Shown: positions 8,982 to 18,817, counted from the first letter of the stretch. The stretch is 48,739 bases of DNA from Hydrogenibacillus sp. (GCA_014896255.1 JADBKT010000029.1:1-48739), one strand, 5' to 3'. The notes: a model not told the origin generated them from the letters alone. Numbers and translations: made by a program.

Positions 8982-9659
8982 ATGCCGTGGCTCATCCTTC
9001 TCGGTTTTGCCCTCTCATCGAGCGTCGACAACTTCGGCGTCGGCATCACCTACGGCCTGAGGCGCATCCGCATCCCGCTTATGTCGAATGCCCTGATCGC
9101 CTGCATCGCCTTTCTGTTCAGCCTGAGCGGGATCTCCTTCGGCCGCTGGATCGGTACCGTGCTGCCCGGGATGCTTCACGTCTTCCTCGGGTCCTTTCTT
9201 TTGGCCGTCATCGGTCTTCGGATCATCCTCTTCGCCATGCCCCGCGATTGGATGAAGCGCCGGCGCGAAGCCCATGCGCTCCGCCCGAATGACCTTCCGG
9301 CCGCATCGGCAGGCGCAGGCGGCGCGGCCCGCAATCCGCTGCAACGCATTTTGCAGCATCCGGAGCAGGTCGATGTGGATCGATCGCAGACGATCGGCCT
9401 CGGCGAGGCGATCGTCCTCGGCGTCGCCCTGTCGGCCAACGCCCTCACCAACGGCGTCGGCGCCGGGCTCATCGGCTTGTCGCCGCTTTGGCTCTCCCTC
9501 ATCACCGCCGTCGGCAGCTTCGTAAGCGTCGCCGCCGGCGTCGCTCTGGGCGAGCGCGCCTCCCGCATCCGCATCGGCCCGTTTACCGTCGGCCAGTTCG
9601 GAACGCTCTTAAGCGGCGCGCTGCTCATCCTCATCGCCGTGCTCGCGTTTTACGGCTGA
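8982..9659 (+). CDS. ytaF: Sporulation membrane protein YtaF (MntP-like fold)
   Basis: A 225-residue integral membrane protein with six predicted helices in two similar halves. The N-terminal half carries FALSSSVDNFGVGITYGLR and the second half ALSANALTNGVGAGL, the paired signature of the YtaF/MntP group. In Bacillus, YtaF is sporulation-associated; transport is suspected from its relation to the manganese exporter MntP but its substrate is not known. ATG 8982 follows GGGGAGG by 7 nt. The central loop (residues about 85-135) is hydrophilic and longer than in MntP. The gene is transcribed away from moxR and converges on a probable DUF1641 remnant with a 10-bp overlap. Confidence 0.87.
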   Translation: MPWLILLGFALSSSVDNFGVGITYGLRRIRIPLMSNALIACIAFLFSLSGISFGRWIGTVLPGMLHVFLGSFLLAVIGLRIILFAMPRDWMKRRREAHALRPNDLPAASAGAGGAARNPLQRILQHPEQVDVDRSQTIGLGEAIVLGVALSANALTNGVGAGLIGLSPLWLSLITAVGSFVSVAAGVALGERASRIRIGPFTVGQFGTLLSGALLILIAVLAFYG

Positions 9660-9802
9660 GGAGCCCGGAAGGCGCGGCCCAGCGCCTTGGCCACCGCAAC
9701 GAGGAGGGCCAGGCCGCGGCGCACGTCCGGATCGTTGGCCGCGGCGAGAAGGCGGCGCCACTTCGGAGGCGTATCCTCGAGCGCCGATGCCGCCTCCCCC
9801 AT
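9650..9802 (-). pseudogene. DUF1641-like C-terminal fragment (50 codons)
   Basis: A 50-residue frame contains NDPDVRRGLALLVAVAKALGRAF, which fits the C-terminal pattern of DUF1641/YrhD-type proteins (DPDVxR, then KxxGxA). Full family members are over 100 residues, so only the C-terminus is present. It starts just after the groEL terminator, has no ribosome-binding site and no promoter of its own, and its stop overlaps the end of ytaF. I read it as a gene remnant. Chance resemblance in GC-rich DNA is possible. Confidence 0.35.
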
Positions 9803-9810
9803 AAGCGATG

Positions 9811-9841
9811 AAAAAGCCTCGGGAAGATCCCGAGGCTTTTT
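9811..9841 (-). terminator. groESL terminator, symmetrical
   Basis: A perfect 14-bp stem (AAAAAGCCTCGGGA / TCCCGAGGCTTTTT, 3-nt loop) has A-runs and T-runs on both sides, so it works on both strands. On the minus strand it ends the groES-groEL transcript 36 nt after the groEL stop. On the plus strand it can end ytaF. Confidence 0.9.
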
Positions 9842-9876
9842 GGGCGTTGTGGAAACCGGCGTTCCGGACTTGGGGG

Positions 9877-11544
<1,668 letters not shown>

Positions 11545-11582
11545 CTATGCCCGGCGATCTCTTGCGCCTGTTCGAACTCTGC

Positions 11583-11864
11583 TTACTCGATCACAGCGAG
11601 AATGTCCGATTCGCGGAGGATCAAGTATTCCTTCTCCTGGTACTTCACTTCCGTCCCGGCGTACTTGGAGAAGATCACCCGATCCCCCTCCTTGACGTCG
11701 AGCGGGACGCGCTTGCCGTCCTCCAAGCGCCCGTTCCCCACGGCGACGACCCGGCCCTCCTGCGGCTTTTCCTTCGCCGTGTCGGGAAGCACGATGCCGC
11801 TCGCCGTCTTTTCTTCTTTTTCAGCGGGCTCGACGATAACGCGATCACCCAGCGGACGCAACAT
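11583..11864 (-). CDS. groES: 10-kDa co-chaperonin GroES
   Basis: A 93-residue heptameric lid for GroEL. The sequence shows the family start [12 protein letters not shown], the mobile loop [11 protein letters not shown] that docks on GroEL, and the C-terminal [15 protein letters not shown]. Length is normal. ATG 11864 follows GGAGGAGG. It is the first gene of groESL, directly downstream of CIRCE and a clear promoter, so induction by heat through HrcA is expected. Confidence 0.98.
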   Translation of the reverse strand: MLRPLGDRVIVEPAEKEEKTASGIVLPDTAKEKPQEGRVVAVGNGRLEDGKRVPLDVKEGDRVIFSKYAGTEVKYQEKEYLILRESDILAVIE

Positions 11865-11888
11865 GGACGTTCCCTCCTCCTCGATTGA

Positions 11889-11915
11889 TTAGCACTCGCC
11901 TTCATCGAGTGCTAA
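11889..11915 (-). promoter_or_regulatory. CIRCE operator (HrcA-binding site)
   Basis: A perfect inverted repeat TTAGCACTC-N9-GAGTGCTAA, identical to the CIRCE consensus. It lies between the groESL -10 box and the groES ribosome site, at about the transcription start, where HrcA repressor binding blocks transcription until heat or misfolded protein titrates GroEL. Confidence 0.97.
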
Positions 11916-11926
11916 CACCAATTCCA

Positions 11927-11955
11927 ATATTAATCACTCCCGCCGGAAAAAGCAA
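11927..11955 (-). promoter_or_regulatory. groESL promoter
   Basis: Minus strand: -35 TTGCTT (11950-11955), 17-bp spacer, -10 TAATAT (11927-11932). The predicted start is near 11920, immediately before CIRCE. It is a vegetative sigma-A-type promoter; no heat-shock sigma site is visible. Confidence 0.85.
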
Positions 11956-12010
11956 GAGCCTTCCCCCAAAAAATTTTTGCGCGCCGTTCGCGCGCCGTAA
12001 AGCCGAATTC

Positions 12011-12061
12011 AAAACGCCCGCCGCTTCTCCGCCGACGGCGGCGGTCAAAACGGCGGGCGTT
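12011..12061 (-). terminator. Terminator of moaB-tatA
   Basis: Minus strand: 11-bp stem AACGCCCGCCG / CGGCGGGCGTT with a long GC-rich 29-nt loop that can itself pair (CCGCCG/CGGCGG), followed by a short T-run (TTTTGAATT). It sits 64 nt past the tatA stop. The remaining stretch to groES contains only the groESL promoter. Confidence 0.6.
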
Positions 12062-12125
12062 CGGGTAGCCGTGCGTGCCGCAAAGTCCTTCGCGATCGGT
12101 CGCCGGCCGTCCATCGCGTCTCGGC

Positions 12126-12314
12126 TCAGGAGCCGGGCGACGATTTGTTTTTGTCGTTGTCATCGTTGCCGATCTCTTGGGCCGCCTTTTTGAATTCTTT
12201 GAGCGTCGTCCCGAAGGCCCGGCCGATCTCCGGCAGTTTGTTCGGCCCGAAGATGATGAGCGCCAAGATCAGGATCAAAATCAGCCCCGGAATCCCGATA
12301 TTCCCAACACCCAT
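12126..12314 (-). CDS. tatA: Sec-independent protein translocase subunit TatA
   Basis: A 62-residue pore-forming subunit of the twin-arginine translocase, which exports folded proteins. It has one N-terminal membrane helix ([17 protein letters not shown]) followed by the [14 protein letters not shown] hinge and amphipathic helix, then an acidic-basic tail. The start [11 protein letters not shown] lines up with B. subtilis TatAd/TatAy. ATG 12314 gives the family length; ATG 12323 overlaps the moaB stop as ATGA but sits only 2 nt from AGGAGG. No tatC is next to it, unlike B. subtilis, so TatC must be encoded elsewhere. Confidence 0.92.
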   Translation of the reverse strand: MGVGNIGIPGLILILILALIIFGPNKLPEIGRAFGTTLKEFKKAAQEIGNDDNDKNKSSPGS

Positions 12315-12319
12315 GTCCC

Positions 12320-12805
12320 TCATGCCCTCCTCTTGCCGGCCAAAAGCTCCAACGCCGGCGCGATGAACTCGATGATCGCGCTCAAGCAGATCTCCGCCGA
12401 CTTCGGCGCCCCCGGGAGATTGACGATGAGCGTCGCCTTCCGGGTCCCGATCACCGCCCGGGTAAACAACTCATTCGGCGACACTTGAGAAGCGCGTCGG
12501 CGCATCTCCTCGGCAAAGCCGGGGATGACGCGGTCGACGATCTGCAGCGTCGCCTCCGGCGTCACATCGCGCGGGCCGAGGCCCGTGCCGCCGGTGGTGA
12601 TGATCAGATCGACACCGTCCCGCTCGATCATGTCGATCATTGTCTCTTTGATCGTCTCGATCTCGTCGGGGACGACCTTATAGGCGATGACCCGTCCTGA
12701 AAGCCTTTTCTCCAGCAGTTCGCCGATCATCCCACGGCTCAAGTCTTCCCGCTCGCCGCGGGCACCGCGGTCGCTGCACCACAAGATGCCGAATCGCCAA
12801 TCCAC
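12320..12805 (-). CDS. moaB: Molybdenum cofactor biosynthesis protein MoaB/MogA type
   Basis: A 161-residue MoaB/MogA-like enzyme, which adenylylates molybdopterin before molybdenum insertion. Motifs: [14 protein letters not shown]-like substrate loop near residue 12, [18 protein letters not shown] for MPT binding near residue 72, and [11 protein letters not shown] near residue 137. I chose GTG 12805 because AGGAGG lies 9 nt upstream; the upstream ATG at 12829 overlaps the -10 box. It forms a two-gene unit with tatA, which makes sense because many molybdoenzymes are Tat substrates. Confidence 0.92.
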   Translation of the reverse strand: MDWRFGILWCSDRGARGEREDLSRGMIGELLEKRLSGRVIAYKVVPDEIETIKETMIDMIERDGVDLIITTGGTGLGPRDVTPEATLQIVDRVIPGFAEEMRRRASQVSPNELFTRAVIGTRKATLIVNLPGAPKSAEICLSAIIEFIAPALELLAGKRRA

Positions 12806-12828
12806 ACCCCAAAACCTCCTGTACCCCA

Positions 12829-12857
12829 ATCATAGTTCATACACCCCAGGATGGCAA
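12829..12857 (-). promoter_or_regulatory. moaB-tatA promoter
   Basis: Minus strand: -35 TTGCCA (12852-12857), 17-bp spacer, -10 TATGAT (12829-12834). The predicted start is near 12822, leaving a very short leader that begins just before the AGGAGG at 12815-12820. Confidence 0.75.
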
Positions 12858-12882
12858 GCATAAGTTTCGAATGGCCTGCGCT

Positions 12883-13455
12883 TTACACGTCGATGCGCGC
12901 GTCCGGCGTCACGATCACCGAAACGCGCTCGTCGTGCGCATCATGCGGTATGAAATCCAGCACCTGCCAGGAAAAAGCGACGGCCATCCGCACCGACCGG
13001 ACCAACAGCGAAAGCGTCCGGTCGTAATAACCTCCGCCGTAGCCGAGCCGGTATCCGCGGCGATCAAACGCCAGCCCCGGGACGATGACGAGATCGATCG
13101 ACGAAGGCTCGGCCGGCTCGACGCGCGACGGATCAGGCTCCCAGATGCCCAGCTTCCCTTGAATCAGCGCCGAAGAATCGGTAAACGGGTAAAAAACGAG
13201 CGACGAACCGGAACGCTCGACGCGCGGCAGGAGGATCGACCGGCCTGCGCGCCGAGCGCGTTCGAACAGCGGGCGGATATCGACCTCCCCCGGAAGCGGC
13301 ATGTACGCGGCGATGACGCGCGCCCGGGCATATTCCGGCGTCTCGAGCAGGCGTTCGACAATGCGCGCCGAATCCCCTGCGAGCGCCCCCTCGTCTTCGC
13401 GCCGCTTACGCATGATCCGGCGCAGCTTCGCTTTGGCCTGGCGTACGTCTTCCAC
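12883..13455 (-). CDS. yqgN: 5-formyltetrahydrofolate cyclo-ligase
   Basis: A 190-residue enzyme converting 5-formyl-THF to 5,10-methenyl-THF with ATP. The N-terminal basic helix (AKAKLRRIMRKRRE), the FYPFTD and KLGIWEP segments, and the P-loop-like signature PGLAFDRRGYRLGYGGGYYDR-type block are all present; the latter is the family hallmark. GTG 13455 follows GAGGGG by 7 nt. The start overlaps the 3' end of the upstream membrane-protein gene by 50 bp, implying coupled translation. Confidence 0.93.
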   Translation of the reverse strand: MEDVRQAKAKLRRIMRKRREDEGALAGDSARIVERLLETPEYARARVIAAYMPLPGEVDIRPLFERARRAGRSILLPRVERSGSSLVFYPFTDSSALIQGKLGIWEPDPSRVEPAEPSSIDLVIVPGLAFDRRGYRLGYGGGYYDRTLSLLVRSVRMAVAFSWQVLDFIPHDAHDERVSVIVTPDARIDV

Positions 13456-15628
13456 CGACGATCCCCTCACAGAGCAGCGGATAGACCACGAACAAGAGCC
13501 CCATCGCTCCGGCGACGACGCCGGAGTCGTTGATCAAAAAGTTGACCACGCTCACCCAAAACACCGCCTGGGCCGCCCGCTTCGCTTCCCGTGGCAGGCA
13601 CCCGGCCGACCGCATGGCCGCATTCACCACCGCCCCAAACCCCGCCACGCCTCCGAACGGCGGGCGCTTCACTCGCCGCACCCGTACCAGGGCGAACATC
13701 GGGACGGCGACGATGAGCGCGCCGACAAAGAAGCGCCCCCACAGAGAATGACGAACGAGTCTGGCGTTCATCGCCGCCTTGCGCACGGCGATCTCCCAGA
13801 GCGGTTCGGGCCCCTCGGCGCGCATCGCCCATAAAAGCCGCGCAAGATGGCTCGGCGCGGGGGACGCCATGTGCCAGATCAAAACGCCGCCCAGGAGCGC
13901 GGCGAGCACGGCCGCACCCGCAACCGGCCAGGCGGGGAGACGGCCTTCGCGCCACAAGAACACCGCGGCCAGAAGCCAGGCCAAGGTTCCGCCGAAATTG
14001 GCCCCGAGCGTCGGCGCGGCCAACAACACGAAGACAAAGACATACATCGCCCAGCGAACGACCGTAGACGCGCCATGGCGCACGATCCACCACAGCGCCG
14101 CGCCGACGACGAGTCCCATATATTCATTGCCCAGGCCGTAGTAACGGGCGCCGATCAGCGGATCGTAACCGAACAGACTGTACCGGCTGAAACCGTAACC
14201 GCTCGCCTGGTCGATCGCCGCCGACGCCAACAACCATCCCGCATAGGCGGCCAGCGCCCTTCGACATCCCCAAAGACGACAACATAACGCCGCCACGACG
14301 GCCCAAAGCGTAAACAGCGCGAAAGCGGTCGGAAGCGACGGGACGTACGCCAGCGCGCCGAGCAGATACGAAAAAAGCGGAGTGCCGAGCGTCCACCCGG
14401 CGGCGAGCGCCGTCAAGGCCTTTACGCCCGTTGTCCCGAAAGGCGTCCGGTGAGCGACACGGGCGAATTGCGCGATGAACGAAGCGGCACTCGCCACGGC
14501 GGCGACGACGGTCAGTCCGACGGAAACGTTGAGATAAACCGGCATAAACGCCGTCCGCACGGCCGTCAGGCGCTGTGATGCGCGTTCAAGCGCCGCCGCT
14601 TCCGCAAACGCCGAGGGCGCCGGCGCTTTCGTCCCGTCCCCCGCTGGATCAGCGCGTTTGAACCCGGCGACCGGTCTGAGCGGCGCGCCCTCCACCGCCC
14701 CGGGAGCGATGCCGAGCGCAAGAAGCCACGTCGGGTACAGATCGACCGCGGCCACAATGCCGTCCCAGCGCGTCGTGTCCGTCGTGAGGAGAAAACCTCC
14801 CGGCGCCGGCGTCCGCGCGTTTCGCGGCACGTCGGAGGTAAGCGACGTACCGGTGATCCCGCCGGTCCCCTTGGCCCGCCACCAACCGAGCGCCACGCTC
14901 TCTGCGCCGGTCGACGTGCCGGGATGGGCGAGCAGATAGACGTCGTACGCCTCCCGCAACGCACGTACCAGCGCCGACAGCACCGCGGCCGCTTGGGACT
15001 CGTCCCCGGAGGCCGCCTGGAAGGCCACCCAGATCAAATCCGGCGCGTCGCCATCGATCGCACTTGCCGCCATCGGCCCACGGACGACGAGCGGATCCAG
15101 ACCCAGTACGCGCGCGGCCAGGTACGCCGCACCGGATGACGCGTCGACGGCCTCGCCCTCCACGGCGATGAGGCGTACCGTCTTTCCGGCCGCATGCAGA
15201 CGGGCGACGAGATGACCGTCCGAGGGCGCCGTAACGTCTTGCCTCGTCATCGCAGCCTCGCGCATCGCCTCGACCTTTCGGGCGTCCATCCGCCGGCCGT
15301 AGACGATCGTCCACAGCACGTTCTCATGCGCCCGGCTACCGAGCGTCCGCGTCGTCATCACCGCCCAGTGGCCTTCCCGGACGAGCGCACGCCACCGCTC
15401 GTCGACCTCCGCAAGACGCCCAAGCCGGGTAAAACTCAAACCGCCGACGTCGAGCACGGCGATCCGCCGAGCCGTATTTTCCTCCGCCGCCCGGCGTACG
15501 ACGCCCGCCGTCGCCTGTGCCGTTGAATCGGCGACGATCGCCCCGTGCATCCCCATCGGTGCCGATCCGAGCGATATCGTCATCGCGATGAAAAAAGCGG
15601 CGAAAAGCGGCGCTTTTCGGCGATCCAC
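13406..15628 (-). CDS. Large membrane protein with phosphatase-like ectodomain, function unknown
   Basis: A 740-residue protein that I cannot name. Residues 1-30 look like a signal peptide (RRKAPLFAAFFIAMTISLG). Residues about 45-355 form an exported domain; the segment GGFLLTTDTTRWDGIVAAVDLYPTWLLALG resembles the metal-site and C-terminal part of alkaline-phosphatase/sulfatase superfamily proteins. This likeness is weak evidence for a hydrolase. From about residue 370 to the end there are about nine to ten membrane helices, with a striking conserved-looking loop GARYYGLGNEYMG near residue 515. GTG 15628 was chosen because GGAGGAG stands 7 nt upstream and the signal peptide begins there. It is translationally coupled to the 5-formyl-THF cyclo-ligase gene. 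Confidence 0.8.
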   Translation of the reverse strand: MDRRKAPLFAAFFIAMTISLGSAPMGMHGAIVADSTAQATAGVVRRAAEENTARRIAVLDVGGLSFTRLGRLAEVDERWRALVREGHWAVMTTRTLGSRAHENVLWTIVYGRRMDARKVEAMREAAMTRQDVTAPSDGHLVARLHAAGKTVRLIAVEGEAVDASSGAAYLAARVLGLDPLVVRGPMAASAIDGDAPDLIWVAFQAASGDESQAAAVLSALVRALREAYDVYLLAHPGTSTGAESVALGWWRAKGTGGITGTSLTSDVPRNARTPAPGGFLLTTDTTRWDGIVAAVDLYPTWLLALGIAPGAVEGAPLRPVAGFKRADPAGDGTKAPAPSAFAEAAALERASQRLTAVRTAFMPVYLNVSVGLTVVAAVASAASFIAQFARVAHRTPFGTTGVKALTALAAGWTLGTPLFSYLLGALAYVPSLPTAFALFTLWAVVAALCCRLWGCRRALAAYAGWLLASAAIDQASGYGFSRYSLFGYDPLIGARYYGLGNEYMGLVVGAALWWIVRHGASTVVRWAMYVFVFVLLAAPTLGANFGGTLAWLLAAVFLWREGRLPAWPVAGAAVLAALLGGVLIWHMASPAPSHLARLLWAMRAEGPEPLWEIAVRKAAMNARLVRHSLWGRFFVGALIVAVPMFALVRVRRVKRPPFGGVAGFGAVVNAAMRSAGCLPREAKRAAQAVFWVSVVNFLINDSGVVAGAMGLLFVVYPLLCEGIVGGRRTPGQSEAAPDHA

Positions 15629-15693
15629 CGTCCCACTCCTCCGGACAACGGGATTCCCAAGGTTATCCCCATTCTCCCCTCCGTTTTTCCCCA

Positions 15694-15769
15694 TCATCCA
15701 CAGGTGCTTGTGGACAGCCGCGCGCCTTGTCACAGCGCCTCTCCGCGCCACTCATCCACAGCGTCCACA
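15694..15769. promoter_or_regulatory. Cluster of DnaA-box-like 9-mers
   Basis: The gene-free stretch 15629-15805 holds several sites near the DnaA consensus TTATCCACA. TCATCCACA occurs at 15694-15702 and again at 15752-15760 (one mismatch each), an inverted TGTGGACAG at 15710-15718, and GCGTCCACA at 15761-15769. The stretch is otherwise featureless. Whether DnaA binds here is untested. Confidence 0.3.
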
Positions 15770-15805
15770 GATCGTCCACCGTTTTCATCGCCGGCGCCTT
15801 TGTTT

Positions 15806-16891
15806 TCATCGGGAATCGGCAAAGACGGCGGACGGCGGCTGGACCGAAAGCGACGCCGCGCGAAGCGGAAAGTCGGCGACCGCGCCGAGCGACGCATCGG
15901 CCGTCACGCCGCGGGTGTACAACACGTCGGCGTAAGCGCCGATCATCGCCGCATTATCGGTGCAATATTCGATCGGCGGCATGACGAACTCGATGCCCGC
16001 CGCTTCGCTCGCCGCCCGAAGCGCCCGGCGCAAAGCGCCGTTCGCCGCCACTCCGCCGGCCAACACGAGCTGCACCGCCTGCGTCTCACGCACGGCCTCC
16101 ATGGCTACCTCGACGAGCGCGGAGACGACCGCCTGTTGAAAACTCGCCGCCACGTCTTCCCGCGCCACCGCCTCCCCGCGTTCCCGCGCGCGATCCAAAA
16201 ATTGCCGGACGTGCGTTTTAAGCCCGCTGAAACTTAAGGCATAGCGCGTGTCGTCTTCCTCTCGGACGTCGCCGTCCCGCCGTCTCAGGCGTACGCTCGG
16301 GAAAGCGTAACGCGGCACTCCGGCCTGCGCCAGGCGATCGACGTGCGGCCCGGCCGGATACGGAAGGCCGAGCAGGCGGCCGACCTTATCGTACGCCTCG
16401 CCGACGGCGTCGTCCCGCGTCCCGCCGAGCGGTACGAACTCCCCATGCGCCGGCATGGCCACGAGCTCCGTATGCCCGCCGGAGACGACGAGCGCGACGA
16501 GCGGAAAAGCGAGCGGGCGGACGAGTTGGTTGGCGTAAATGTGGCCGGCAATGTGATGCACGGCGAGGAGCGGAAGATCGCGGGCAAAAGCCAGCGCCTT
16601 CGCAAACATGACGCCGATCATCAGCGATCCGACGAGCCCCGGACCGTGCGTCACGGCCACGGCGTCGATGTCCCGAAGCGTCACGCCCGCTTCGCGAAGC
16701 GCCGTCTCGACGACCGGCACGACGGCTTCGACGTGGGCGCGGGCGGCGATCTCCGGCACCACCCCGCCGAACGCCTGGTGTCGGGCGATCTGCGAACTGA
16801 TCACATTGGCGAGCACTTTCCGTCCGTCTTCGACGACCGCTGCCGACGTCTCGTCACAGCTCGTCTCCAGCGCCAAAATGCGCCGCGCCAT
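15806..16891 (-). CDS. tsaD: tRNA N6-threonylcarbamoyladenosine transferase TsaD
   Basis: A 361-residue catalytic subunit that moves the threonylcarbamoyl group onto A37 of ANN-decoding tRNAs. Hallmarks are LALETSCDETSAA at the start, the metal-binding HHIAGHIYAN (HxxxH, about residues 110-116), VSGGHTELV, SFSGLKT, LAGGVAANGALR, and CTDNAAMIG. ATG 16891 follows GAGGAGG by 8 nt. It is the last gene of tsaE-tsaB-rimI-tsaD, the B. subtilis order, and overlaps rimI by 38 bp. Confidence 0.97.
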   Translation of the reverse strand: MARRILALETSCDETSAAVVEDGRKVLANVISSQIARHQAFGGVVPEIAARAHVEAVVPVVETALREAGVTLRDIDAVAVTHGPGLVGSLMIGVMFAKALAFARDLPLLAVHHIAGHIYANQLVRPLAFPLVALVVSGGHTELVAMPAHGEFVPLGGTRDDAVGEAYDKVGRLLGLPYPAGPHVDRLAQAGVPRYAFPSVRLRRRDGDVREEDDTRYALSFSGLKTHVRQFLDRARERGEAVAREDVAASFQQAVVSALVEVAMEAVRETQAVQLVLAGGVAANGALRRALRAASEAAGIEFVMPPIEYCTDNAAMIGAYADVLYTRGVTADASLGAVADFPLRAASLSVQPPSAVFADSR

Positions 16892-17417
16892 CCGCATCGC
16901 CTCCTCGACTCAAGCCGCGATCGGCACTTCGCATAGACCGCGTTTCGGATCCTTCTTCCGCCGCAGAGGGTTCGGCGAGGTCGGCCCACATGATGATCGC
17001 GTCTTCTCCGGTGTCTTCGTAATAACCCGGACGCAACCCCGCCGCCCGAAAGCCGAATTTGGCGTACAGCCGCCGGGCGACGGCGTTCGAGGCGCGCACC
17101 TCGAGCGTCATCTTGCTGATCGAGTGATCGCGGGCGATGTCCGTCAGATGCTTCAAAAGCCGCGCCCCATATCCCCGGCCCCGGTGCGCGGGGTGTACGG
17201 CGATGTTCGTCACGTGCGCTTCATCGAATACGAGCCACATCCCCGCATAACCGATGATCGCGCCGTCGTCTTCCAGGACGACATATCGCGCGAGGGGATT
17301 ATGGACCACTTCATGGCGAAACGACGCCTCGCTCCACGGCAGCGTAAACACGAGGCGATCGAGCGCCGCCACCGCGGAAACGTCGGCCTCCGTCATCGGG
17401 CGTATCGTCGGCTTCAT
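16854..17417 (-). CDS. rimI: Ribosomal-protein S18 alanine N-acetyltransferase RimI-like
   Basis: A 187-residue GNAT acetyltransferase. The acetyl-CoA loop HPAHRGRGYGARLL (about residues 80-93) and the family segment LEVRASNAVARRLYAKFGF are clear, and GYYEDTGEDAIIMW closes the domain near residue 145. The final ~40 residues are a charged extension beyond the usual RimI length, read partly through the overlap with tsaD. ATG 17417 overlaps the tsaB stop as ATGA. The substrate in Firmicutes is presumed, not proven, to be ribosomal protein S18. Confidence 0.92.
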   Translation of the reverse strand: MKPTIRPMTEADVSAVAALDRLVFTLPWSEASFRHEVVHNPLARYVVLEDDGAIIGYAGMWLVFDEAHVTNIAVHPAHRGRGYGARLLKHLTDIARDHSISKMTLEVRASNAVARRLYAKFGFRAAGLRPGYYEDTGEDAIIMWADLAEPSAAEEGSETRSMRSADRGLSRGGDADGAAHFGAGDEL

Positions 17418-18220
17418 GGGCGCCTGCGCCCCCCGTCCGCCGCATCGGACCGGACGGCGGCCCGTCTCGCCCGATCGTTCCCCGGCTCGTACACCCTGTC
17501 CTCCAATCGGCGTTCCGGTTCGCTTTTTTGCAAATACGCCGGGGCGAACGCGGCCAGCGCTTCCAAATCGTCGCTCTCCGCGTTCACCGCCTCTCCGAAA
17601 CCTTGGTCGACCAGCCAGACGAGCCGCGCGGCGCGTGGGAGGGCGAACGACGAAGGGACGATCACCGCCCGGGATCCGAGCGCTGCCCGAAGCGCTTCAC
17701 CTTCCGGCACCGCCGGATAGCCGACGACGAACACCGGCGCATCGGCGCCCTCCACCCGCTCCGCCAGGCGGGCGGCAAGGGACACGATCTCCGCGACGTG
17801 CTCGGCTTCGACCGTCTCCAGCGCCGCGCCGCGCCAGCGGTACACCGCGGCGTAGGCGCGACCGCGACGCGCATCGACCAGCGGGACGATCCATCCGGGC
17901 GTGCCGGGCGGCACGGCCAGCGCCAGCGCCGCCAGACTGGAAATCCCGTGAAGCGGAATCCTAAGCGCATAGGCAATCGCCTTCGCCGCCGTCACGCCGA
18001 GGCGAATGCCGGTATAGGAACCGGGTCCCCGGGCGACGACGATGCGGCCGAGCTCCCGTTGATCCCGCCCTCCTTCGACGAACAAACGGGCGATCGCCGG
18101 GACAAGCGCCTCCGCATGGCGCATCTGCGCGGCCTCCGTCCATTCCGCGAGCACCGCATCATCGTCGACGAGCGCCACAGCCAGCGGCACCGCCGAGGTA
18201 TCAACGGCCAAGGTAAGCAT
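17414..18220 (-). CDS. tsaB: t6A-modification complex subunit TsaB
   Basis: A 268-residue, catalytically inert paralogue of TsaD that joins TsaD and TsaE for t6A formation. The start MLTLAVDTS, the RGPGSYTGIRLGVTAAKAIA block and the central DARRGRAYAAVYRW are family marks. ATG 18220 follows GGAGG by 9 nt and gives the right N-terminus; it overlaps tsaE by 20 bp. The C-terminal ~35 residues are Arg/Asp-rich and not conserved. Confidence 0.94.
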   Translation of the reverse strand: MLTLAVDTSAVPLAVALVDDDAVLAEWTEAAQMRHAEALVPAIARLFVEGGRDQRELGRIVVARGPGSYTGIRLGVTAAKAIAYALRIPLHGISSLAALALAVPPGTPGWIVPLVDARRGRAYAAVYRWRGAALETVEAEHVAEIVSLAARLAERVEGADAPVFVVGYPAVPEGEALRAALGSRAVIVPSSFALPRAARLVWLVDQGFGEAVNAESDDLEALAAFAPAYLQKSEPERRLEDRVYEPGNDRARRAAVRSDAADGGRRRP

Positions 18221-18668
18221 CGCCAATCGCCTCCAAAAGGGGCGACCATCGCGCGCCGGTCGCCCGAACGCGTACCGTCCGCGTGGATTCGCCCGCTCCG
18301 TCAAAATACAACCGCAGCGCCTCCGCCGGCCAATACGCTTCCGCCGCCTCCGGCCACTCCACCGCGCTCACGCCGTCCCCCTCGAAATACTCGAGAAACC
18401 CCAGATCTTCGCCCTCCGAAAGGCGGAACAAATCCATATGGTAGAGCGGGAGCCGGCCGTGATACGTTTTGATCATCACAAACGTCGGACTCGTCACCGG
18501 TTCCCGCACGTCGAGACCTTCCGCGAGCCCCTGGACGAACGTCGTCTTCCCCGACCCGAGGTCGCCGAACAACAAAAGCACGTCTCCCGGGCGCAGGCGA
18601 TCGGCCAAAAAGCGCCCAAAGCCGATCGTCTCCCGTGCCGAACGCAGCACGACCTCCACTTCCGACAC
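18201..18668 (-). CDS. tsaE: t6A-modification ATPase TsaE
   Basis: A 155-residue P-loop ATPase that supports TsaD/TsaB turnover. The Walker A motif GDLGSGKTTF is near residue 35, SPTF and the DLFRL segment follow, then the EWPE motif typical of the family. GTG 18668 is chosen because AAGGAG lies 9 nt upstream; longer in-frame extensions run back into the chemoreceptor terminator. First gene of the tsaEB-rimI-tsaD operon. Confidence 0.94.
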   Translation of the reverse strand: MSEVEVVLRSARETIGFGRFLADRLRPGDVLLLFGDLGSGKTTFVQGLAEGLDVREPVTSPTFVMIKTYHGRLPLYHMDLFRLSEGEDLGFLEYFEGDGVSAVEWPEAAEAYWPAEALRLYFDGAGESTRTVRVRATGARWSPLLEAIGDAYLGR

Positions 18669-18693
18669 CGCGCTTCGCTCCTTTCGTGCCCTC

Positions 18694-18721
18694 ATCATAC
18701 ACCAACCGCCGTCAAAGACAA
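18694..18721 (-). promoter_or_regulatory. Probable promoter of tsaE-tsaB-rimI-tsaD
   Basis: Minus strand: -35 TTGTCT (18716-18721), 16-bp spacer, -10 TATGAT (18694-18699). The -35 overlaps the T-run of the preceding chemoreceptor terminator. The predicted start is about 20 nt before the tsaE start. Confidence 0.5.
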
Positions 18722-18755
18722 AAACAGGCCGAGGTGTTGTCAACGCACCTCGGCC
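18718..18755 (-). terminator. Chemoreceptor gene terminator
   Basis: Minus strand: perfect 10-bp stem GGCCGAGGTG / CACCTCGGCC with a 9-nt loop, followed by TGTTTTTGT. It lies 63 nt past the chemoreceptor stop. Confidence 0.85.
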
Positions 18756-18817
18756 TTCCCTTCCGTACCTCTCCGTTCCCGCGACGAGCCATGGACGGCG
18801 ATCGCCGACGCTTTTCC

